Shown here piece by piece: positions 1-10,179 of a stretch of 64,000 nucleotides of DNA. The stretch lies in the NCBI RefSeq assembly GCF_029813835.1, contig NZ_JARVKV010000015.1:32656-96655 (forward strand). Reading direction: 5' to 3'. Made by a program: the position numbers and the translations under genes. The notes beneath the pieces were generated by a model, which had not been told where the DNA came from, searched no databases, and worked only from the letters and a program-made list of their open reading frames with translations. Numbering within the stretch: position 1 is the stretch's first letter; every line of letters begins with the position of its first letter. Source of the stretch: Streptomyces sp. DH37. GTDB taxonomy: Bacteria > Actinomycetota > Actinomycetes > Streptomycetales > Streptomycetaceae.

Positions 1-152
1 GCGAGCCCTGCGCGCTGTTCTGTTCCCGGATGTCGCGTGACACGTCACGGTAGTCGTGCGTCCAACCCATACTCCGCACTCTGCCCGTGCCCCAAGGTCG
101 GTAATCGCCCAATGGTCCGTCAATTGGCCTATGCGAGCGTCACGTGCCCATA

Positions 153-1205
153 TCATCGGTCGGGTTCGGGGTCCTTGAGCCAGTCGACGAGCTCGCTCGT
201 GAACGCCTTCGGATCCTCCTCGTGCGGGAAGTGCCCCAGCCCGTCGAACAGGCGCCAGCGGTACGGGGCCTCCACGTACTCGCCCGAGCCCGCCGCGCTG
301 CGGGTGCGCATCACCGGGTCGAGCGATCCGTGCAGATGGAGGGTGGGGACGCGGACCGGGCGCTTCATGCGGCGGTTGAACTGGAAGCCGTCCAGACGCG
401 CCAGCGAGCGAACCATCCAGCGGTACGGCTCGATCGAGCAGTGCGCGGTGGAGGGGATGCACATCGCCCGCCGGTAGACCTCGACCGCCTCGTCCTCCGG
501 CGACCGCGGTCCGGACCACTCCCGCAGCAGGCGGCCGACCAGCGCCCCGCCGTCCGCCGCCAGCCGCCGCTCGGGGACCCAGGGACTCTGGAAGCCCCAC
601 ACGTACGAGCCGGCCGTCGTCTGCCGCAGGTCGCCCAGCATCGCCGCGCGCCAGCGGCGCGGGTGCGGCATCGAGGCCACGGCCAGGCGCCGGATCAGCT
701 TCGGACGCATCACCGCCGCCGTCCACGCCAGGTAGCCGCCCAGGTCGTGGCCGACGAGCGCGGCGTCCGGCTCGCCCAGGGAGCGGATCACGCCGGTGAC
801 GTCGAGCGCGAGGTTGGCCGGGTCGTAGCCCCGGGGCGTGCGGTCGCTGCCGCCCACCCCCCGCAGGTCCATCGCGACGGCGCGGTAGCCCGCCTCGGCG
901 AGGACGGGCAGCTGGTGCCGCCAGGTCCACCAGAACTGCGGGAACCCGTGCAGCAGCAGGACCAGCGGGCCCTCGCCCATCTCGGCGATGTGGAAGCGCG
1001 CGCCGTTGGCGGCGACGTCCCGGTGCGTCCAGGGGCCGTCCATCCGGACGACGGACGAGGGGGTGCCGGAGTGGTGCGCGCCTGTCATGCCTGCCGTGTC
1101 CGCTGTGCCTGTGGTGCCTGCCGTGCCTGCCGTGTCCGCCATGCCCGTGGTGCCCGTCGTGCCTGCCGTGCCGGTGCCGTCCGTGCTGCCCGTACTGTCC
1201 GTCAT
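153..1205 (-). CDS. alpha/beta hydrolase, epoxide-hydrolase-like
   Basis: 350-residue alpha/beta hydrolase. After a low-complexity Gly/Thr/Ala N-terminus of about 45 residues the fold is clear: oxyanion-loop motif HGFPQFWWTW, strand motif DLRGVGGSD, nucleophile elbow GHDLGG, an acid candidate in LHGSLDPVM and a C-terminal His in GLGHFPHEED. Asp in the elbow, rather than Ser, is the pattern of epoxide hydrolases and haloalkane dehalogenases, and the HGFP loop favours epoxide hydrolase. Substrate is unknown. The ATG start overlaps the stop of the upstream holin-like gene by 4 bp (ATGA), so translation is probably coupled. The repetitive N-terminus makes the true start uncertain: an internal Met just before AHHSGTPSS would give a normal-length protein. 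Confidence 0.9.
   Translation of the reverse strand: MTDSTGSTDGTGTAGTTGTTGMADTAGTAGTTGTADTAGMTGAHHSGTPSSVVRMDGPWTHRDVAANGARFHIAEMGEGPLVLLLHGFPQFWWTWRHQLPVLAEAGYRAVAMDLRGVGGSDRTPRGYDPANLALDVTGVIRSLGEPDAALVGHDLGGYLAWTAAVMRPKLIRRLAVASMPHPRRWRAAMLGDLRQTTAGSYVWGFQSPWVPERRLAADGGALVGRLLREWSGPRSPEDEAVEVYRRAMCIPSTAHCSIEPYRWMVRSLARLDGFQFNRRMKRPVRVPTLHLHGSLDPVMRTRSAAGSGEYVEAPYRWRLFDGLGHFPHEEDPKAFTSELVDWLKDPEPDR
1080..1205. repeat. low-complexity imperfect repeat encoding a Gly/Thr/Ala tract
   Basis: Degenerate units of 6-9 bp built on GTGCCTGCC/GTGCCCGTC encode stretches such as GTAGTTGTTG and [10 protein letters not shown] in the first 45 residues of the hydrolase. Such tracts can vary in length by slippage. 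No function is visible. Confidence 0.7.
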
Positions 1206-1684
1206 GCGGAAGAGCGTGACACGTGTTCGACGGCCATGGGCTCCGCCTCGACGGCCTTGGGCTCCGTACGCGCGCCCGGCACGGCCCGCGGGTGCGGCTT
1301 GACGCCCGACAGCACGGCCGCCGACTGCTTGGCCGACGCGATCGAGCGCTTGGGCGGCTTGACCTTGGACAGCTTGGCCTTGGCCAGCAGCAGGAGCACG
1401 AGCGCGACCAGGATGTACGCGCCGCCCACGACGGTGAACGACCAGGCGAGCCCGAGCCCGAGGTTGTGGATGCCGTACGCCGCGGCGAAGCTGAAGACCG
1501 GCAGCGAGAAGAGGAGCAGGATCCCCGCGGCGACGGCCGCGCCGCTGCCGATCGCGCCGCGCTTGACGTCCTGCCGCAGCTCGGCCTTGGCCAGCGCGAT
1601 CTCCTCGTGGACCAGTGCGGACAGCTCGGTCGTCGCCGAGGCGACCAGCTGTCCGATGCTGCGGCCGTCGTCGGCTGGGCTCAT
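1202..1684 (-). CDS. phage-holin-like small membrane protein (Holin-X / DUF1469 type)
   Basis: 160 residues. The N-terminal half carries an amphipathic stretch (GQLVASATTELSALVHEEI, ALAKAELRQD) typical of the actinobacterial Holin-X/DUF1469 family. Two hydrophobic segments follow (about residues 45-70 and 78-100), then a basic tail rich in Lys and Pro. The ATG is preceded by GAGGAAG at good spacing, which decides the start. The stop overlaps the start of the epoxide-hydrolase-like gene by 4 bp, so the two are probably one transcript. Despite the family name, there is no phage context here. Such proteins are common single-copy actinobacterial membrane proteins of unknown role. Confidence 0.85.
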   Translation of the reverse strand: MSPADDGRSIGQLVASATTELSALVHEEIALAKAELRQDVKRGAIGSGAAVAAGILLLFSLPVFSFAAAYGIHNLGLGLAWSFTVVGGAYILVALVLLLLAKAKLSKVKPPKRSIASAKQSAAVLSGVKPHPRAVPGARTEPKAVEAEPMAVEHVSRSSA

Positions 1685-1839
1685 CGCATGCTTCCTCTCG
1701 TCGTGGGGTGCCGGTGGCTCTGCATCATGCCGGACCGCGGTCCCCGCCGTCGCGTGCGGCCGCGGCGAGCCGCCGCCGCGCACGACCCGGTCGGTGCCCG
1801 GACCGGTTCCCCGCGCCCCCGGGAGCCCTGTGTGCCGGA

Positions 1840-3804
1840 TCAGTCCTCGCTGGAGGCGGCTCCCGGCAGCTTGGACTGGATGAGGTCCATCACCGTGGAG
1901 TCGGTGAGGGTGGTGACGTCGCCCAGCGCCCGGTTCTCGGCGACGTCGCGCAGCAGACGCCGCATGATCTTGCCGGAGCGGGTCTTGGGCAGCTCCTCGA
2001 CCGGCAGGATGCGCTTGGGCTTGGCGATCGGGCCGAGGTGCTTGGCCACGTGGCCGCGCAGCTCCTCGACCAGCCCCTCGTCCTCGGCGGCGCTGCCGCG
2101 CAGGATGACGAAGGCGCAGATGGCCTGGGTGGTCTGCGGGTCGGTGGCGCCGACGACCGCGGCCTCGGCCACCTTCGGGTGCGAGACCAGCGCGGACTCG
2201 ACCTCGGTGGTGGAGATGTTGTGGCCGGAGACCAGCATCACGTCGTCCACCCGGCCCAACAGCCAGATGTCGCCGTCGTCGTCCTTCTTGGCGCCGTCGC
2301 CCGCGAAGTAGCGGTTCTCGAAGCGCGACCAGTAGGTGTCCAGGTACCGCTGGTCGTCGCCCCAGATCGTCCGGAGCATCGACGGCCAGGGCTCGGTCAG
2401 GACGAGGTAGCCGCCGGAGCCGTCGGGCACCTCGTTGGCGTCGTCGTCCACGACGGTGGCGGCGATGCCGGGCAGCGGCACCTGCGCCGAACCGGGCTTG
2501 GCCTCGGTGACGCCCGGCAGCGGGCTGATCATGATGGCGCCGGTCTCGGTCTGCCACCAGGTGTCCACGACCGGGGTGCGGTCGCCGCCGATGTTGTGGC
2601 GGTACCAGACCCACGCCTCGGGGTTGATCGGCTCGCCGACCGAGCCCAGCACCCGCAGCGAGGACAGGTCGAACTTCGCCGGGATGTCGTCGCCCCACTT
2701 CATGCAGGTGCGGATGGCGGTCGGGGCGGTGTAGAGGATCGTGACCCCGTACTTCTCGACGATCTCCCACCAGCGGCCCCTGTGCGGGGTGTCGGGGGTG
2801 CCCTCGTACATCACCTGGGTGGCGCCGTTGGCCAGCGGGCCGTAGACGATGTACGAGTGGCCGGTGACCCAGCCGACGTCGGCCGTGCACCAGTAGACGT
2901 CCGTCTCCGGCTTGAGGTCGAAGACGGCGTGGTGGGTGTAGGCCGCCTGGGTGAGGTAGCCGCCGGAGGTGTGCAGGATGCCCTTGGGCTTACCCGTCGT
3001 GCCGGAGGTGTAGAGGATGAACAGCGGGTGCTCGGCCTCGAAGGCCTGCGGGGTGTGCTCCTCGGACTGGCGGTCCACCAGCTCGTGCCACCACACGTCC
3101 CGGCCCTCGGTCCAGGCCGTCTCCTCGCCGGTGCGGCGTACGACCAGGACGCTGCGCACGTTCTCGGTGCCCGGGCGGTCCAGGGCCTCGTCCACGGCGG
3201 GCTTCAGGGCGCTGGGCTTGCCGCGCCGGTAGCCGCCGTCGGCGGTGATGACGACGCGGGCGTCGGCGTCCTGGATGCGGGTGGCCAGGGCGTCCGCGGA
3301 GAAGCCGCCGAAGACCAGGGAGTGCGGGGCGCCGATGCGGGCGCAGGCCAGCATCGCCACGACCGTCTCGGGGATCATGGGCAGGTAGATCGCGACCCGG
3401 TCGCCGCTCCGCACGCCCAGCTCGGTCAGGGCGTTGGCGGCCTTGGAGACCTCGCGCTGCAGCTCGGCGTAGGTGATCGCGCGGGTGTCGCCGGGCTCGC
3501 CCTCGAAGTGGATGGCGACCCGGTCGCCCAGACCCGCCTCGACGTGGCGGTCGACGCAGTTGTAGGCCACGTTGAGCCGGCCGTCCTTGAACCACTTGGC
3601 GAAGGGCGGGTTGGACCAGTCCAGGGTCTCGGTCGGCTCGGTCTCCCAGCTCAGTCGGCGGGCCTGCTCGGCCCAGAAGCCCAGCCGGTCCGCTTTCGCC
3701 CGTTCGTACGCCTCCGCCGTGACGTTGGCGTTCGCTGCCAGCTCGGCGGGCGGCGCGAACCTCCGTTCCTCCTTGAGCAGGTTGGCCAGGCTTTCGTTGC
3801 TCAC
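1840..3804 (-). CDS. acsA: acetyl-CoA synthetase
   Basis: 654-residue AMP-forming acetate:CoA ligase, which activates acetate to acetyl-CoA via acetyl-AMP. Visible signatures are the P-loop-like adenylation motif [11 protein letters not shown], the WWQTETG core motif, and the C-terminal [11 protein letters not shown] segment whose Lys is the catalytic residue and acetylation target in this family. Length matches the usual 640-660 residues. The GTG start at 3804 follows GGGAGATGTC and gives the standard N-terminus [15 protein letters not shown]. Upstream in-frame Met codons would add an unrelated extension. It is monocistronic, with a 155-bp gap to the downstream small membrane protein gene. 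Confidence 0.97.
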   Translation of the reverse strand: MSNESLANLLKEERRFAPPAELAANANVTAEAYERAKADRLGFWAEQARRLSWETEPTETLDWSNPPFAKWFKDGRLNVAYNCVDRHVEAGLGDRVAIHFEGEPGDTRAITYAELQREVSKAANALTELGVRSGDRVAIYLPMIPETVVAMLACARIGAPHSLVFGGFSADALATRIQDADARVVITADGGYRRGKPSALKPAVDEALDRPGTENVRSVLVVRRTGEETAWTEGRDVWWHELVDRQSEEHTPQAFEAEHPLFILYTSGTTGKPKGILHTSGGYLTQAAYTHHAVFDLKPETDVYWCTADVGWVTGHSYIVYGPLANGATQVMYEGTPDTPHRGRWWEIVEKYGVTILYTAPTAIRTCMKWGDDIPAKFDLSSLRVLGSVGEPINPEAWVWYRHNIGGDRTPVVDTWWQTETGAIMISPLPGVTEAKPGSAQVPLPGIAATVVDDDANEVPDGSGGYLVLTEPWPSMLRTIWGDDQRYLDTYWSRFENRYFAGDGAKKDDDGDIWLLGRVDDVMLVSGHNISTTEVESALVSHPKVAEAAVVGATDPQTTQAICAFVILRGSAAEDEGLVEELRGHVAKHLGPIAKPKRILPVEELPKTRSGKIMRRLLRDVAENRALGDVTTLTDSTVMDLIQSKLPGAASSED

Positions 3805-4018
3805 GACATCTCCCTTTCCCAGGGTGTCTGGTGTGTCCCGCGTCATAGCAGACCAGCCCCCGTCGCCCCCTGACAAGACTTGTCGGTCAAGTGGTGTAGA
3901 CCTTTTGCGCCCAGGGGTCGGCGCGTGTCGGTGAGCGGCCGACGAGCGGTCGAACGGCGTGTTTCCGCACCCTTCGCCCCGCCGCCGGCCGCTGTTCCCC
4001 GCGTGCGGGCGGGACCGT

Positions 4019-6451
4019 TCAGGCCACCGCCGCGCCGGGCTGCACGGGGGCGAAGACCGGCGTCCCGCCGCTGTCCGCATCACCCGGAAGGTCCAGTACG
4101 TACGCCTGGGCCTCGCCGACGTGGAAGTACATCCCGTGCAGCTCCAGCGAACCCTCGGCCAGCCGCCGGGCCACGCACGGATGGACCCGCAGATGGTCGA
4201 GCTGCTGCACCACGTTGGCCAGGCACAGCGCCTCCAGCCCGTCGGCCTCGCGCGGCAGCGGTTCCGGGCCGCCGACGCGGGGGACGGCGTGCGGACCGGA
4301 GCCGTGCCGTGCGGCCAGCCGCTCCAGGCTGGGGCGGCCGTGGGTCAGCCAGCGGCGCAGGGGGGTGTCCGGGGCGGGCGCGCCGGCGTCCGTCCCCGAG
4401 GCGCGCAGTGCCTGCATCGCGCCGCAGCCCGAGTGCCCGCAGACGGTGATCGACTCCACGCGCAGCACCTCGACGGCGTACTCGATCGCCGCCGCCACCG
4501 AGTCGTCGCTCGCCCCGGAGCCGGGTGGCGGCACCAGGTTGCCGACGTTGCGCACGGTGAAGAGGTCCCCGGGCCCGCTGGAAGTGATCATGCTGGTGAC
4601 CAGCCGGGAGTCGGCGCAGGTGAGGAAGAGCTGCGAGGGCCGCTGCCCCTCCCGCGCCAGCCTGGCCAGCTCCTCGCGGACCAGCGGCGCGGTGGTGCGC
4701 TGGAAGTTGCTCAGCCCGCCGAGGAGCTGGCCCCCGACCCCGCTCCGGCCGGGCCGGGGCCGGGTGCACTGGTGGTTGCGCCAGGGCGTCCAGGGGGTGC
4801 AGCCGTGCGGGGCGGACGGTTCCCGCACACAGGGCGCGGAGCGGCCGGTGATCTCCACGCTGCCGCCGTGCGCCGTGTAGGAGGTCTCCCAGTCCCGCAG
4901 GGTCTCGTACGCCGCGTGGTCCATGAAGGAGCCGCCCAGCTCCACCACCACCCGGCTCCCCTCGGGCACCCGGCCCAGCGCCCGGCTCAGCCGCGGCACC
5001 GCGAGGAACGTGAGCTGGCCGCGCACCCGCACCCGGTGGACGGCTCCCGCCCCGTCCGGGCCGCCGTCCTCGGCGGCCTCGCAGGTGATCCGGGTGCGGG
5101 CCAGCCGGTGGAGGGCGACCGCGACGGCGACCGCGATGCCGGCGCCCACCCCCTCCAGCACGCCGGACAGCACCACGCCCGCGGTCGTCGCGGCGTACAC
5201 GAGCACCTCGCGGTGCCGGGTGACGCTGCGGATGTGGACGATCTTGACCATCTGCACGCCGACCACCATCACCAGCGCGGCGAGGGCCGCCAGCGGGATC
5301 AGCTCCAGCGCCCCGACCAGCAGCCCGGAGGCGATCAGCACCCACACCCCGTGGAGCACGGTGGAGCGGCGGCTGACCGCGCCGGCCTGGATGTTCGCGG
5401 CGGTGCGCACCGCGACGCCGGTGACCGGCAGTCCGCCCAGGGCCCCGGAGACCATGTTGGCCAGGCCCTGGCCGCGCAGCTCCCGGTCCAGGTCCGCGCG
5501 CGGGATCCGTACGCCCGACAGGTGCTCCGGGAGCGTACGGGCGACGGCCAGCTTGTCGGAGGCCATCGCCGACAGCAGCGACTCCACACCGGCCACCAGG
5601 GTGACGGTCAGCACGGCGGCCAGCAGCCCCAGCACCGGCCCGTCGGGCAGCGAGGGCAGGGCGTGGCTGTGCCAGGACGGCAGGTCCACGCGCGGCAGCC
5701 GCAGGCCGGAGAGCGAGGCCACCGCGGTCGCCAGCACCACCGCGGCCAGTGCGGCGGGGAACACCCTGCGCGTCAGCCCGCCCGCCCTGCCGGGCAGCCG
5801 CGGCCACAGCAGGAGGACGGCCACCGTGACGGCCCCGATCGTCAGCGCGTCGGCGCGCGGGTCGGCGAGCCGGCCGGGCAGGGCGAGCACGTTGGCGACG
5901 GCGGAGCTCTCCGGGCTCCCACCGAGCACGACGTGGAGCTGGGCGAGGGCGATCGTCACCCCGATGCCCGCGACCATGCCGTGCACGATCGCCGGGCTGA
6001 CCATGAGGGCGGAGCGGGCCGCCCGCAGCGCGGACAGGCCGAGCTGGGCGAGTCCGGCGAGGACGGTGATGGCGCACGTGGTGCGCCATCCGTAGAGCTG
6101 GATCAGTTCGGCGACGACCACCGTCAGGCCCGCCGCCGGTCCGCTGACCTGGAGGGGGGCGCCGCCGAACCGGCCGGCGACGATGCCGCCGACGGCCGCG
6201 GCCACCAGCCCGGCCTGGAGGGGCGCCCCGGTGGCCAGGGCGATGCCCAGGGAGAGGGGCAGCGCGATGAGGAAGACGGCCACGGAGGCCGACAGATCGG
6301 CTGACCGGGTGCCTTCCGGCCCGCTTCCGCGCAGGGAGCGGCGCAGACGGTCCCCCGCGCGGGAGCGGAGGGAGGGGAGTGGGAGGTCGGACCGGCTGTT
6401 GCGGCCGGTGGGATCGGCGTCGGGGGAACGATCGGTGGCGCAGGCGGACAT
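4019..6451 (-). CDS. SulP-family anion transporter fused to beta-carbonic anhydrase
   Basis: 810 residues in three parts. Residues about 50-440 form a multi-pass SulP/SLC26 transporter ([36 protein letters not shown]). Residues about 470-545 form a STAS domain. Residues about 575-800 form a beta-carbonic anhydrase with the zinc set Cys612-x-Asp614-x-Arg616 (CADSR) and His673-xx-Cys676 (HSGCG). Zinc ligands appear intact, so the enzyme should be active. The fusion suggests import of bicarbonate or another anion coupled to CO2/HCO3- interconversion at the cytoplasmic face, but the transported ion cannot be told from sequence. ATG start. The gene is divergent from the lipoprotein gene at 6702 across about 250 bp. 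Confidence 0.93.
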   Translation of the reverse strand: MSACATDRSPDADPTGRNSRSDLPLPSLRSRAGDRLRRSLRGSGPEGTRSADLSASVAVFLIALPLSLGIALATGAPLQAGLVAAAVGGIVAGRFGGAPLQVSGPAAGLTVVVAELIQLYGWRTTCAITVLAGLAQLGLSALRAARSALMVSPAIVHGMVAGIGVTIALAQLHVVLGGSPESSAVANVLALPGRLADPRADALTIGAVTVAVLLLWPRLPGRAGGLTRRVFPAALAAVVLATAVASLSGLRLPRVDLPSWHSHALPSLPDGPVLGLLAAVLTVTLVAGVESLLSAMASDKLAVARTLPEHLSGVRIPRADLDRELRGQGLANMVSGALGGLPVTGVAVRTAANIQAGAVSRRSTVLHGVWVLIASGLLVGALELIPLAALAALVMVVGVQMVKIVHIRSVTRHREVLVYAATTAGVVLSGVLEGVGAGIAVAVAVALHRLARTRITCEAAEDGGPDGAGAVHRVRVRGQLTFLAVPRLSRALGRVPEGSRVVVELGGSFMDHAAYETLRDWETSYTAHGGSVEITGRSAPCVREPSAPHGCTPWTPWRNHQCTRPRPGRSGVGGQLLGGLSNFQRTTAPLVREELARLAREGQRPSQLFLTCADSRLVTSMITSSGPGDLFTVRNVGNLVPPPGSGASDDSVAAAIEYAVEVLRVESITVCGHSGCGAMQALRASGTDAGAPAPDTPLRRWLTHGRPSLERLAARHGSGPHAVPRVGGPEPLPREADGLEALCLANVVQQLDHLRVHPCVARRLAEGSLELHGMYFHVGEAQAYVLDLPGDADSGGTPVFAPVQPGAAVA

Positions 6452-6701
6452 TTCCGTCTCCGTCCGGGGATTCCGTTACGGTCCGTATGAAGCTGACTAC
6501 ACAAAGTTTCGGTAAACGAATCGTAATGTCGCGTAAAGGATCAAGGAAGGGGGGTGGGGCAATCGGCCCCACTGTTCACACCTGGGGGTGAACAAGCCGG
6601 GGGAACCACCTGCTGCGGTTGCGCCTCTCACTGTGCGTGTGAGGTTGGTCGCAGGTCGAACACGTCGGCCACAAGGGCACAGAAGTGATGAGGTGGAAAT
6701 C

Positions 6702-7952
6702 ATGGGAGCCGCAAGGAGGTTGACCAGAGGCGTCGCGGGAGCGGCCGTGCTGGTCGTGCTGGCGGTCGGTTGTTCGGGCCCGGCCCCGGGCACGTCGAAG
6801 GACGAGGGACGCGCGAACAAGGACGGGCAGCGGGGGAAGCCCGCGGGCAAGGTCACGCTCATAGGCGACGGCTCCACCGCCTACATAGGCGCCCAGCCGA
6901 ACCAGCCCGAGTTCGGGCGCCTCGAGCCCGGCCGCAAGCCTCCGCAGTTCGTCGTCTTCTCCTGGGACGGTGCGGGGGAGGACGGCAAGAAGCTCTTCTC
7001 CCACTTCCGCGAGGTGGGCAAGAAGTATGACGCGTACATGACGTACTTCCTCAGCGGCGTGTACGTGCTCCCCGAGACGAAGGCCCACCACTACCGGCCG
7101 CCCGGCCGCGGCCGCGGAGCCTCGGACATCGGCTACCTCAAGGACGAGAACATACGCGCCACGCTGGAACAGCTCCGCGGCGCCTGGCTCGACGGCAACG
7201 AGATAGGCACCCACTTCAACGGCCACTTCTGCGGGGCGAACGGCGTCGGCAGCTGGACGCCCGAGCAGTGGAGGAGCGAGATCGAACAGGCCAAGTGGTT
7301 CGTGCAGAACTGGAAGACCACGACCGGCTGGAAGGACCTGGAGCCCCTCCCCTTCGACTACGACCGGGAACTCGTCGGCGGCCGCACTCCCTGTCTGGAG
7401 GGCCGCGCGAACCTGCTCCCCGCCGCGAGGGAGATGGGCTTCCGCTACGACTCCTCCGGCAACGGCACCCAGGTCTGGCCCGACAAGGAGGGCGGCCTGT
7501 GGGACCTGCCGCTCCAGCAGGTGCCGATGCCCGGGCGCTCCTTCGAGACGCTCGCGATGGACTACAACTTCCTGGCCAACCAGTCGGGAACGGTCAACGG
7601 GGACCCGGCCCAGCGCGAGGCCTGGGGGCGGCAGATGCGCGACGGCCTGCTGGAGGGCTTCGACCGCGCGTACGACGGCAACCGGGCGCCGATGATCATC
7701 GGCAACCACTTCGAGGACTGGAACGGCGGCATCTACATGAAGGCCGTCGAGGACGTCATCAAGAAGGTGTGCCCCATGGAGGACGTGCACTGCGTCTCCT
7801 TCAGGCAGCTCGTCGACTGGCTCGACGGGCAGGACCCCGCGGTCCTGGAGAAGCTGCGCACCCTGGGCGTGGGGCAGGCGCCCGAGAGGGGCTGGGAGAA
7901 GTTCCTGACCGCCCCCTCGACGGCGGCCTCCTCCCGGACGTCCGGCGCCTAG
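6702..7952 (+). CDS. secreted lipoprotein with polysaccharide-deacetylase-like (NodB-type) fold
   Basis: 416 residues. The signal peptide runs into a lipobox-like LAVGC about 27 residues in, so the protein is probably anchored outside the membrane. The body resembles the glycoside hydrolase/deacetylase superfamily: a beta-strand ending FSWDGAGEDG (compare TFDDG), a metal-site-like EIGTHFNGH, then MGFRYDSS and IIGNHFEDW near the end. Metal-binding His residues are plausible but the exact NodB motifs are divergent, so deacetylase activity is a guess. AGGTGG lies 5 nt upstream of the chosen ATG; an in-frame GTG at 6693 is an alternative. Starts further upstream lack a signal peptide directly at the N-terminus and were rejected. 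Confidence 0.85.
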   Translation: MGAARRLTRGVAGAAVLVVLAVGCSGPAPGTSKDEGRANKDGQRGKPAGKVTLIGDGSTAYIGAQPNQPEFGRLEPGRKPPQFVVFSWDGAGEDGKKLFSHFREVGKKYDAYMTYFLSGVYVLPETKAHHYRPPGRGRGASDIGYLKDENIRATLEQLRGAWLDGNEIGTHFNGHFCGANGVGSWTPEQWRSEIEQAKWFVQNWKTTTGWKDLEPLPFDYDRELVGGRTPCLEGRANLLPAAREMGFRYDSSGNGTQVWPDKEGGLWDLPLQQVPMPGRSFETLAMDYNFLANQSGTVNGDPAQREAWGRQMRDGLLEGFDRAYDGNRAPMIIGNHFEDWNGGIYMKAVEDVIKKVCPMEDVHCVSFRQLVDWLDGQDPAVLEKLRTLGVGQAPERGWEKFLTAPSTAASSRTSGA

Positions 7953-8024
7953 GCCGGCGCGTCCGGCACCCCCGGACCCGGCCGCACGGCACGCACGGCA
8001 CGCGCTGCACGCACGACACGCACG

Positions 8025-8066
8025 GCGCGGTGGGTGCGTCCGGTGCACCGGACGCACCCACCGCGC
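8025..8066. terminator. perfect 42-bp palindrome, bidirectional terminator
   Basis: Two exact 21-bp arms (8025-8045 and 8046-8066) with no spacer lie in the 150-bp gap between convergent genes. Placement and GC-rich stem fit a bidirectional transcription terminator. There is no T-tract, which is usual in Streptomyces. Confidence 0.8.
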
Positions 8067-8102
8067 GGCGGCGGCCCCGGAACGGCCGGACCACGCCGCG
8101 GA

Positions 8103-9104
8103 TCAGGCGGGCCGGGACGCCGGGGCCGGCTCCTCGCGGAGCACGAAGGCGGGGTCGACCTGGGCCGCCAGGTCGGCGCCCGTCCTGGCGTTGCCCCAGC
8201 TCTCGGCGTTCTTCAGGTGGAAGTGCACCATCTGCCGGGTGTAGCGCTCCCAGTCGCGCAGGCCGTACGACGCGTCCACCGCCTCCTGCATCACGCGCAG
8301 CGCCTTGTGGTTGGCGTCCTCCAGTTCGGAGAAGGGCAGCCGGCGGCCCTTCTCCATCGCGCGCACCCAGTCGGAGTGCCCGACGGTCACCAGCAGGTCG
8401 TCCCCGGCCTCCGCGTGCAGGAAGTCCAGGTCGTCCTGGCTCTGCACCTTGTTGCCCACCACGCGCAGCTGGACGTCGTAGTCCCGGGCGTACTCCTTGT
8501 ACTGCCGGTAGACCGCCATGCCCTTGCGGGTCGGCTCGGCCACGAGGAAGGTCGTGTCGAAGCGCGTGAACATCCCGGAGGCGAAGGAGTCGGAGCCCGC
8601 CGTCATGTCGACGACCACGAACTCGCCGCGCCCGTCGACCAGGTGGTTCAGGTACAGCTCCACGGCGCCGACCTTGGAGTGGTAGCAGGCCACGCCCAGG
8701 TCCGCCTCGGTGAAGGGGCCGGTGGCCAGCAGCCGTACGTCCCCGCCGCCGGACACCCCGCCCGGCCGGACGCGGCGGGCGCAGGCGTCGTACACCGGGT
8801 TGTCCTCGGTGATCCGCAGCAGCCGGGAGCCCTCGCCCGGCGGGGTCGTCTTGATCATCGTCTCGGCGGAGGCGATCCGGGGGTTGGTGCCGCGCAGCCA
8901 GTCCTTGATCAGCGGCAGGCGGGCGCCCATCGCGGGCAGGGCGGCCGCCTCCTCCTCGTCCAGCCCCAGCGCGACGCCCAGGTGCTGGTTGATGTCGGCG
9001 TCCACGGCGACGACGGGCAGGCGTTGGGCGGCGAGGTGACGGATGAACAGCGAGGACAGCGTCGTCTTGCCGCTGCCGCCCTTTCCTACGAAAGCGATTT
9101 TCAT
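8103..9104 (-). CDS. CooC/MinD/ArsA-type P-loop ATPase
   Basis: 333 residues beginning MKIAFVGKGGSGKTT, a deviant Walker A with the signature Lys of the SIMIBI (ParA/MinD/NifH) class. It continues with VVAVDADINQHLG and a VVVDMTAGSD switch-like motif. The acidic run DEEEAAALPAMGARL and the general layout resemble CooC-type nickel-insertion ATPases, but the paired Cys residues of CooC are not evident, so a metal role is not supported. From memory, similar genes are conserved in Streptomyces and annotated only as ATP-binding proteins. The gene is divergent from the Fic-like gene across 105 bp. The ATG start puts the P-loop at the usual residues 7-15. Confidence 0.88.
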   Translation of the reverse strand: MKIAFVGKGGSGKTTLSSLFIRHLAAQRLPVVAVDADINQHLGVALGLDEEEAAALPAMGARLPLIKDWLRGTNPRIASAETMIKTTPPGEGSRLLRITEDNPVYDACARRVRPGGVSGGGDVRLLATGPFTEADLGVACYHSKVGAVELYLNHLVDGRGEFVVVDMTAGSDSFASGMFTRFDTTFLVAEPTRKGMAVYRQYKEYARDYDVQLRVVGNKVQSQDDLDFLHAEAGDDLLVTVGHSDWVRAMEKGRRLPFSELEDANHKALRVMQEAVDASYGLRDWERYTRQMVHFHLKNAESWGNARTGADLAAQVDPAFVLREEPAPASRPA

Positions 9105-9209
9105 GGTCGGAAGCGTAGTGGGGCGCCCGTGGCGCGGAGGGGCATCGCGTGAAGAAGACCACTCGTTCGTGGGGCGTTCGCGCCGGTCGGGGGTGCGTAG
9201 GGTCTAGGC

Positions 9210-10034
9210 ATGTCTACGACTGCTGATCCCCTCGCCGCGCTGGGCGCGCTGCCCGGCGTCGCCGACTCCGTCGAATCGGTGCGCAAGGCCGTGGACCGGG
9301 TCTACGGACACCGGGTGATGCGGCGGCGCAGCAGCGAGGTCACCGCCGAGGCGGTGCTGCGGGGCGCCCGCGCCTCCGCCGCGCTCGGCGGCGCCGACTG
9401 GCCGCTGGAGGAGGTGCGCCGCCGCAGCGACTTCGGCGCGGACGCCGAGGCACGCACGGTCGGCGCGGCCCTGCGGACGACCGCGGAGGCCGGTCGGCTG
9501 CTGGACGTGTGGCGGCAGTCGCCGCTGCGGGTGCTGGCCCGGCTCCACCTGGTGGCGGCGGGCGGCGACGCGGAGGACGAGCGGGTGGGGCGGCCGCGGC
9601 TGGCGGGCGAACCGGTGGCGGAGCCGCTGGCGGCCGGCCCGGCGCTGCCGGACGCCGCCGAGGTCTCGGCCCGGCTGGACGCCCTGGCCCAGCTCGTCGT
9701 CGCGGGCACCTCCGCGCCCGCGCTGGTGACGGCGGCGGTGGTGCACGGCGAGCTGATGGTCCTGCGGCCCTTCGGCACGCACAACGGCCTGGTCGCCCGG
9801 GCGGCGGAGCGGATCGTCCTGATCGGCGGCGGCCTGGACCCGAAGTCCGTCTGCCCCCCGGAGGTCGGCCACGCCGAGCAGGGCGCCGACGCCTACGTCG
9901 CCGGCCTGCGGGCCTACGTCTCCGGGACCCCGGAGGGGGTGGCGGAGTGGATCGCGCACTGCGCCCGGGCGGTGGAACTGGGGGCGCGCGAGAGCACGGC
10001 GGTCTGCGAGGCGCTCCAGCGCGGGGCGGCCTGA
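9210..10034 (+). CDS. Fic/Fido-like protein with degenerate active-site motif
   Basis: 274 residues, helical and Ala-rich. Residues 186-197 read RPFGTHNGLVAR, which lines up with the Fic motif HPFxxGNGRxxR. The catalytic His is replaced by Arg186, the first Gly by His191 and the first Arg by Leu194, while Pro, Phe, Asn, Gly and the last Arg are kept. The preceding helix (VTAAVVHGELMVL) matches the usual Fic layout. AMP-transfer activity therefore looks lost, and a binding or structural role is more likely. Streptomyces orthologues are often labelled oxidoreductase without visible support. ATG at 9210; stand-alone gene, convergent with the HAD gene. Confidence 0.75.
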   Translation: MSTTADPLAALGALPGVADSVESVRKAVDRVYGHRVMRRRSSEVTAEAVLRGARASAALGGADWPLEEVRRRSDFGADAEARTVGAALRTTAEAGRLLDVWRQSPLRVLARLHLVAAGGDAEDERVGRPRLAGEPVAEPLAAGPALPDAAEVSARLDALAQLVVAGTSAPALVTAAVVHGELMVLRPFGTHNGLVARAAERIVLIGGGLDPKSVCPPEVGHAEQGADAYVAGLRAYVSGTPEGVAEWIAHCARAVELGARESTAVCEALQRGAA

Positions 10035-10179
10035 CGCCGGGGAGACCGGCGGGGCGCCGGGAGGGCGCCCGCACACGGGAATGCGTCCGCACACGGAAAT
10101 GCGGCGGCACCGGCGCGGGGCCGGTGCCGTCGCTGGCACGTCAGCCGGGGTACCAGGCGTGCACGGTATCTGCCGACAC

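Noticed and set aside
1202..1684. Phage lysis holin
   Set aside because: Family name only; no endolysin or phage genes nearby, and such proteins are common in actinobacterial chromosomes.
8103..9104. CooC nickel-insertion ATPase for carbon monoxide dehydrogenase
   Set aside because: Overall fold matches but the metal-binding Cys pair and any CODH gene are absent, so only the ATPase class is called.
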